Of a stretch of DNA of 64,000 nucleotides, positions 59,408 through 64,000 are shown piece by piece. The DNA comes from Saccharomycopsis malanga (taxonomy: Eukaryota; Ascomycota; Saccharomycetes; Ascoideales; Saccharomycopsidaceae). How positions within the stretch are numbered: position 1 is the stretch's first letter; each line of letters opens with the position of its first letter. The notes beneath the pieces are model-generated. The model did not search any database. It had not been told where the DNA came from and saw nothing but the letters and a program-made list of their open reading frames with translations. The position numbers and the translations under genes were made by a program. The stretch lies in contig CP025324.1 of the NCBI GenBank assembly GCA_004014935.1, forward strand, positions 1-64,000. The letters run 5' to 3'.

Positions 59408-61316
59408 TTAAGGAAACTGATGACGTATATAAAATAACAAATATGCATTTGTTGCCAACACTTCTTGTTGGCTGATCAATGTCACCATTGAATCATCAAA
59501 TTTAAACCACTGTAAGTTGGTTAGTTAAGTCATAAACAAAACTTAGAAATGAATTATGAAACACTTACTTGTCCATCGCTATTTTTGATCATACAGATAT
59601 AATGGCCAGTGTCAACCTGACCTATATGACAGACCATGGCAAATAGCTCATAGGTAAGCTGCCCTCCTTCAGCACTATTGATGATAGTATTCGTGCAATA
59701 CTGGGTCATGTCTAGAATCACAGGATAATCCACTTTATCTTCCAATTTGACAGAAGTTCCTGCTGACAAGTGTTCAAACCTCTGGACGCTATGTTAGTAA
59801 AAACCATTTTGATTTCTGGTTGACTGACGACACATACCTTCAACTGAATGGTTAAAATGGGACCTAATTTCTTGATTGTCAATTTTTTCTGTGCACTTGT
59901 TTTCTTATTGCAATTAGTACAGCTATAGTTACTTTCTAGGGATTCTGGCTTGGTGAACCAATCTAGACATTCAACCAACGAACTGTATGAAGTTTTGGTG
60001 GTCTTATTCTTGATTTCCAACAAAAGATCAATCATAGGATCAATTGTTTTATTCACATTTTCACATTCCAAACATTTAATGGAGCTCTGTAATTCACCAG
60101 AAAATATCCTATGGGTTATGCAGCTGCATTTTTCATTGGCACCATATGATATTGATGAAGATCTAGTATGGTTATTGACGTTAATCTGATCCACGTTTTC
60201 CAACTTACTTTGATTCTTAGAGTTGATGACATGAGATTTATGAAACTCCCCCAAAACGAACTGCCAGAACTCATGGGCATCTTGCTGGGAATAACCCGCC
60301 AAAGAACGGTTTATTTTCCAACAGGTTGTCAAGAATTTGGTTAGACCAAAACCGGAAATAGAGTTTGAAGAGTAGAAGTCAACAAAAACTTCATCAATAC
60401 GACATGTAATGCAACCATCGTCATTGGAATGCTTTCTTATACATTTTTCGTGCTCTCCCGAAAGAAAATACAGTCTTACAAAGGGATTATGAAGCAATGT
60501 CTGGATAATTGTAGACATGTAACAAGTAGCGCCCATATTGACAAAACCACGCAATCCAGTAGTGGCTTTGAAAGAAGGAAGCCTAGAATTTTCTTCTATA
60601 AACTTTTTGATTTCTTTAGATTGTACCTCGGCAAACGGATAAACAGGCATACCTGGGGCACTAGACAATCTGTTGATAGACCTCAAAGAGTTGATTCTAA
60701 TTTCTTCCAACTCAGGATCGCTGACATAATCATGGCATCTAAAACAATACACTTGTCCAAATGTGGAGATGGCAAAAAGATGGTGGGTTGCTTGCGAATG
60801 AGAAAGCCCATGGCGATTGTCAAAACATCCAACATGAGGACATTGAAGACAAATCAAATTCACGGATAGACAGTTTTTGCACTGACTGCATTTGATGGCA
60901 GCACTTCTAAGTTTTAATAGTTTTTTGGGATCGCTTCCTAACGCCAGAGATGCTGGAGACACTGGGCCAGGACCAGGCAAGCTTTTTTTTGCAATTTTAC
61001 TGTTTTTAGCAAACTTGTGATTAGTGGTGCTGACACTGGAATAACGCAAGCCTGGCGATGGATATGCAAGACACGACACTTTAATAGAAACATTGTAATT
61101 TTTAATAACTAATTCTCTGGCAGGAGATGCCAAAAGACGTTTCAAGTGGTCGCAGGACGGAAATGTGATATATTCCATAGGGTCAATTTTATTTTCACTA
61201 TGGCCTGGAGAGGCAGATTTCAGCAGACTCTTGACATTTGGCGATGAAAGTCTTGAGTTTGGTAAATGTTTTCTTCCGGAAGTTTTGCCTTGTCTTTTCT
61301 TTTCTGTTTCTGACAT
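59408..61316 (-). CDS. UBP8: SAGA-associated ubiquitin protease Ubp8, three exons
   Basis: Exons 61316-59838, 59781-59569 and 59509-59408 encode about 597 residues. A ZnF-UBP domain comes first (SQCKNCLSVNLICLQCPHVGC..., about 143-200). The USP domain follows, with catalytic Cys265 in GFVNMGATCYMS, a second zinc site (CIRKHSNDDGCITC) and His553 in VDTGHYICMIKNSDGQ. Splicing yields LTIQLK-RFEHLSAG and SDGQ-WFKFDDSMVTLISQQEV, with C-terminal AYLLFYIRHQFP, closely matching Ubp8's LKRFEH and GQWFKFNDSMV. Ubp8 removes ubiquitin from H2B within SAGA. The N terminus is about 100 residues longer than in S. cerevisiae. Confidence 0.95.
59510..59568 (-). other. UBP8 intron 2 (59 nt)
   Basis: The donor is GTAAGT, a TTAACTAAC branch region lies about 9 nt before the TTACAG acceptor, and the phase is 0. 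The last exon restores the conserved WFKFDDS motif. Confidence 0.9.
59782..59837 (-). other. UBP8 intron 1 (56 nt)
   Basis: The donor is GTATGT and the branch is TACTAAC. The nearest AG (ATAG) directly after the branch would break the frame. The next, GTCCAG, gives LK-RFEHLSAG, which is the conserved family sequence, so that one is used. Confidence 0.88.
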
Positions 61317-62816
61317 GTTAAACGGTTTTTGGTATTTCTAGGATCACCGGACCAAAAGATGAAAATTCCGTCTAAAAGTAGTATAAAACAATATGGATGC
61401 TTTTAAAGTATTGGAAAAATCTATCAGTAACAAAACTAAACTTTAGAAACAAAAAAACCTGAAATTTTCACAATGGTTCCTGGTTTGCACCTGTTTATGG
61501 CTGATATACAACCGTCAAATCCAAAGTTTCAAATGTCTTAATAACGGTAAACTCGACGCAACAAGAACCAACTAGGAAGGAAACAAAACTCAAAAGTCAC
61601 CTGGAAGCCTTCCTAGATATGTCAACAACAAAAATAATGAAATCCTCAGACACACAACTGATAAGCCAGCGCCTCTTATGGTAGCTCATCCACTGTCGAC
61701 CGACGACGTAATAGTAATATACGATAGTATAATCAGTGCGTGCTACTTTTTCTCAATTTCTCGTGCTGCGGGCTGCTGCGATAGTATGTGAGATGGAGTG
61801 GGCGTGGGTGATTAGTGCATGTGGCTCCTGCAGGGTGAGCCCCAGCATGTGGCGACCAGTAAATAAGTTGTTAATAGACTGTTATTATATACCAGGGCTG
61901 TGAGGTGTAGTTACATGCTATAAGATATATGTAGCCTGAATTATATGTGTCTGATATAAACTTACTTAAATGATCTAATTAGTTCATCTATTGAGTACTT
62001 ATATATTTAAGAATATGAATGACATCACCACAAATTCTTATACCTGCCATATTCGTCTTGACGACCAAGGTTAAATACTTCAGTATATATACTAAGTAGA
62101 TTATTTGTAGGCCGCAAAGCGTAAAACACATAAAATTATGGAACAAATACAGTGTAATGACTGTGATAATGAAACCTATTATGTATTTTGATAGCTTTTC
62201 CTGCAGGAGGTGAAATTTTCAATAACATATAGAAGCTAATTAGAACTGTTAAAAAAATCAAGCAAATAGTTTCCCGAGTCCAGTAACTTTCTCAAGAAAT
62301 AATGTTATCGAGGTGTTTATTATTGAAAATCAATGAGTTTTTTTTTCCATATCATTTGAGGACCTCCATTTTGATTTTTCTAAGACTCGTACATTCCTCG
62401 ATGTGAATGTCAACCAAAGACTATTCTACTGATAAGTAATACCCAATATAAACAGTTGCTCGCAACATCTTAAAATGTAGACGAAGAAATCAAAGCAAGA
62501 AATACACTAGCTTTGAATCATATCTCAGACATTTGCATTTGTCTAAGTTGAACCTGGTACCATATTTAGATAGCCTAGAAAAGCTTATGCCCTAGTGCGA
62601 AATAGTAATTCTGTTTTTCAAATCATAACAAAAACACATATAATAGTAAAAAACTTACGCCCAGTTTACAGGTTCCACAATAGTTTGAAATAACCATCTT
62701 ACGACACGATAATACAATTGAATAACAAGCGTTCGATTTAGTTTACAGATACTTAGAAACCAGACTAAACTGTTCTAAAAAGTAAGGTTCAACAAATATG
62801 ACAAAAATTGATTTGT
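61317..62816. other. Long intergenic region, no gene supported
   Basis: About 1.5 kb upstream of UBP8 and downstream of the FKBP gene. No protein-like frame or RNA gene was recognised. Confidence 0.5.
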
Positions 62817-63861
62817 CTATTTGAAGGAGACAAGCTTGACGTCAAAGGTCAATTCAGAGTTGGATGGGATTCCAGGCAAAGATTGGGAACCGTAGGCAGC
62901 AGCAGCTGGGATAATGATTCTTCTTTCACCACCAACAGCCATACCTTGGATACCAATGTCCCAACCACGGATAACCTCACCTTTACCCAATTTGAAACTA
63001 AATGGCTTGCCCTTCACGTTCTTGTCGAAAACCTTACCGTTCTTCAATTTACCAATGTAACGGACACCAACTTTGGCACCAGATTTGACCTTTGGACCTT
63101 CACCAACAGTTCTGTCTTCAATTACAACACCTGCAGTCAATGTTTGTTTGGTTACCTTCTTCTTTTCGGAAGAAGATGGGCCTTTTTCCAAGTTTTTATC
63201 AAACTTAACTTTTTTGTCAGCAGCTTCTTCTTTCTTAGATTTCTTGGCTGGTTTTTCCTTAGCAGCTTCTTCGGCTTCTTCAGCAGCTCTCTTCTTGTTT
63301 TCTTTTTTTTGCTGTTTCTTGGACTTCTTTGGTTCTGGCTTTTCTTCTTCCTTCTCTTCCTCTTCTTCTTCTTCCTCTTCCTCTTCCTCTTCATCATCAT
63401 TGTTGTCGAGAATTTCCTGAATCTTTCCGTCGGTATCACTAATGATTTCATCTTCGTCTGGAGTCAAGTCATATTCACCATCTTCATAGTCTTCGTCTTC
63501 ATAATCTTCACTGTCGTAGTCTTCTTCGTCGAAGTCTTCATCCTCGTCATCATATGGATGGTGAATGTAGTTACCAGTCAAATGTATTGGGTAAGAACCG
63601 GTAACAACAAAATAGACTTCTTCATCTGGAGAAATAGTAAGCTCAATAGCTTGTTGATATTGAATTTTAGGACTCAAAGTGCAAATAACAAACTCTTCGA
63701 CATCATCTTCAACATCATCATCGGACAAGTAATCGTCTTCTTCTTCTTCTTTCTCTTCCTCTTTTTTCTCTTCTTCTTCTTTCTTAGATTTCTTTGGAGA
63801 ATTCTTAGGAGACTTCTTTGGGGAGGCTTTTGGAGACTTCTTCACTTCTTTCTTTTCTTCT

Positions 63862-63893
<32 letters not shown>

Positions 63894-64000
63894 ATCAAGT
63901 TCGTCAGCAGATTCATCTTCAGAATCTTCTTCATCAGAATCCTCTTCATAATCATCAAGATCAAATTTTCTCTTCAATAAACGCAAAGTAGATGGCTCAG
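62817..64000 (-). CDS. Nucleolar FKBP-type prolyl isomerase (Fpr3/Fpr4), 5' end missing
   Basis: The C-terminal FKBP domain (about the last 110 residues) reads [29 protein letters not shown], then [20 protein letters not shown] and [20 protein letters not shown], with the usual Tyr, Phe, Asp-x-Gly and Trp positions. It is preceded by Lys-rich nuclear targeting runs and long Glu/Asp tracts, the hallmark of yeast Fpr3/Fpr4. The frame reads [20 protein letters not shown] at the edge, matching the family after the nucleoplasmin-like domain, so roughly the first 50-60 codons lie past position 64000. These proteins act as histone chaperones and proline isomerases in the nucleolus. Only one gene is seen here, while S. 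cerevisiae has two paralogs. Confidence 0.92.

Noticed and set aside
63073-63420. Frames on the plus strand opposite the FKBP gene
   Set aside because: Mirror translations of the acidic and lysine-rich tracts; shadows of the real gene.
1-64000. LTR retrotransposon, LINE reverse transcriptase, CRISPR array or rRNA
   Set aside because: No reverse transcriptase, integrase, paired long terminal repeats, regular spacer arrays or rRNA sequence could be recognised in the window.

Overview
This window is the left end of a budding-yeast (Saccharomycotina) chromosome. It begins with about 190 bp of C-rich telomere repeats (17-bp unit), followed by about 5.4 kb of low-complexity subtelomere with gene relics, and then an ordinary gene-dense arm. 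Intron-poor genes, short introns with GTAAGT/GTATGT donors and TACTAAC-type branch sites, and products such as Hsp12, Ppn1, Pcf11, Ubp8, Jhd2, Plp2, Ctr and Pir proteins all point to this group. I cannot name the species. CTG codons are very rare in the conserved genes (none found in eIF2alpha or JHD2, one in ADO1), so the window alone does not settle whether CUG means Leu or Ser.

Layout. 1-5.6 kb: telomere, tandem low-complexity DNA, a decayed glycerol-3-phosphate acyltransferase copy and an old tRNA-like retroposon. 5.6-14.5 kb: MHO1/MEMO, eIF2alpha (SUI2), a Caf120/Skg3-type PH protein, VTA1. 15-25 kb: HSP12, a Zn2Cys6 regulator with an intron inside its zinc cluster, an arrestin-like protein, a ferric reductase. 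25-31.5 kb: a retroposon-rich stretch around ADO1, acyl-protein thioesterase and an HIT-family hydrolase. 31.8-46.5 kb: a second Zn2Cys6 regulator, a small secreted protein, JHD2, a spliced glutaredoxin-like gene, PCF11, PPN1 and a copper transporter. 47-64 kb: a YOX1/YHP1 homeobox gene, an unrecognised membrane protein, a PIR/GPI wall protein, a decayed gene, PLP2, a GPI protein, spliced UBP8, and the 3' part of a nucleolar FKBP (FPR3/4 type).

Most genes are housekeeping and functionally independent. Shared themes are chromatin and transcription (JHD2, UBP8, PCF11, FPR3/4, two Zn-cluster factors, YOX1/YHP1), metal uptake (FRE, CTR), and the cell surface (PIR, GPI proteins).

The most unusual content is a dispersed retroposon family that looks like a genuine tRNA-headed SINE in a yeast. 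The best copy (7411-7755, minus strand) is 345 bp, has clear Pol III A and B boxes, ends in an AT-rich (ATT)n tail and is flanked by a perfect 13-bp target-site duplication. Further copies lie at 14.57, 27.2 (nested), 27.4-27.8 and 30.06 kb. At least three loci (27.1, 31.45, 39.3 kb) hold only a short 3' tail region, each bounded by its own 14-17 bp duplication. Two long copies differ by inversion of a 55-bp internal block bounded by CAATTG palindromes. No LINE partner or reverse transcriptase gene is seen in the window.
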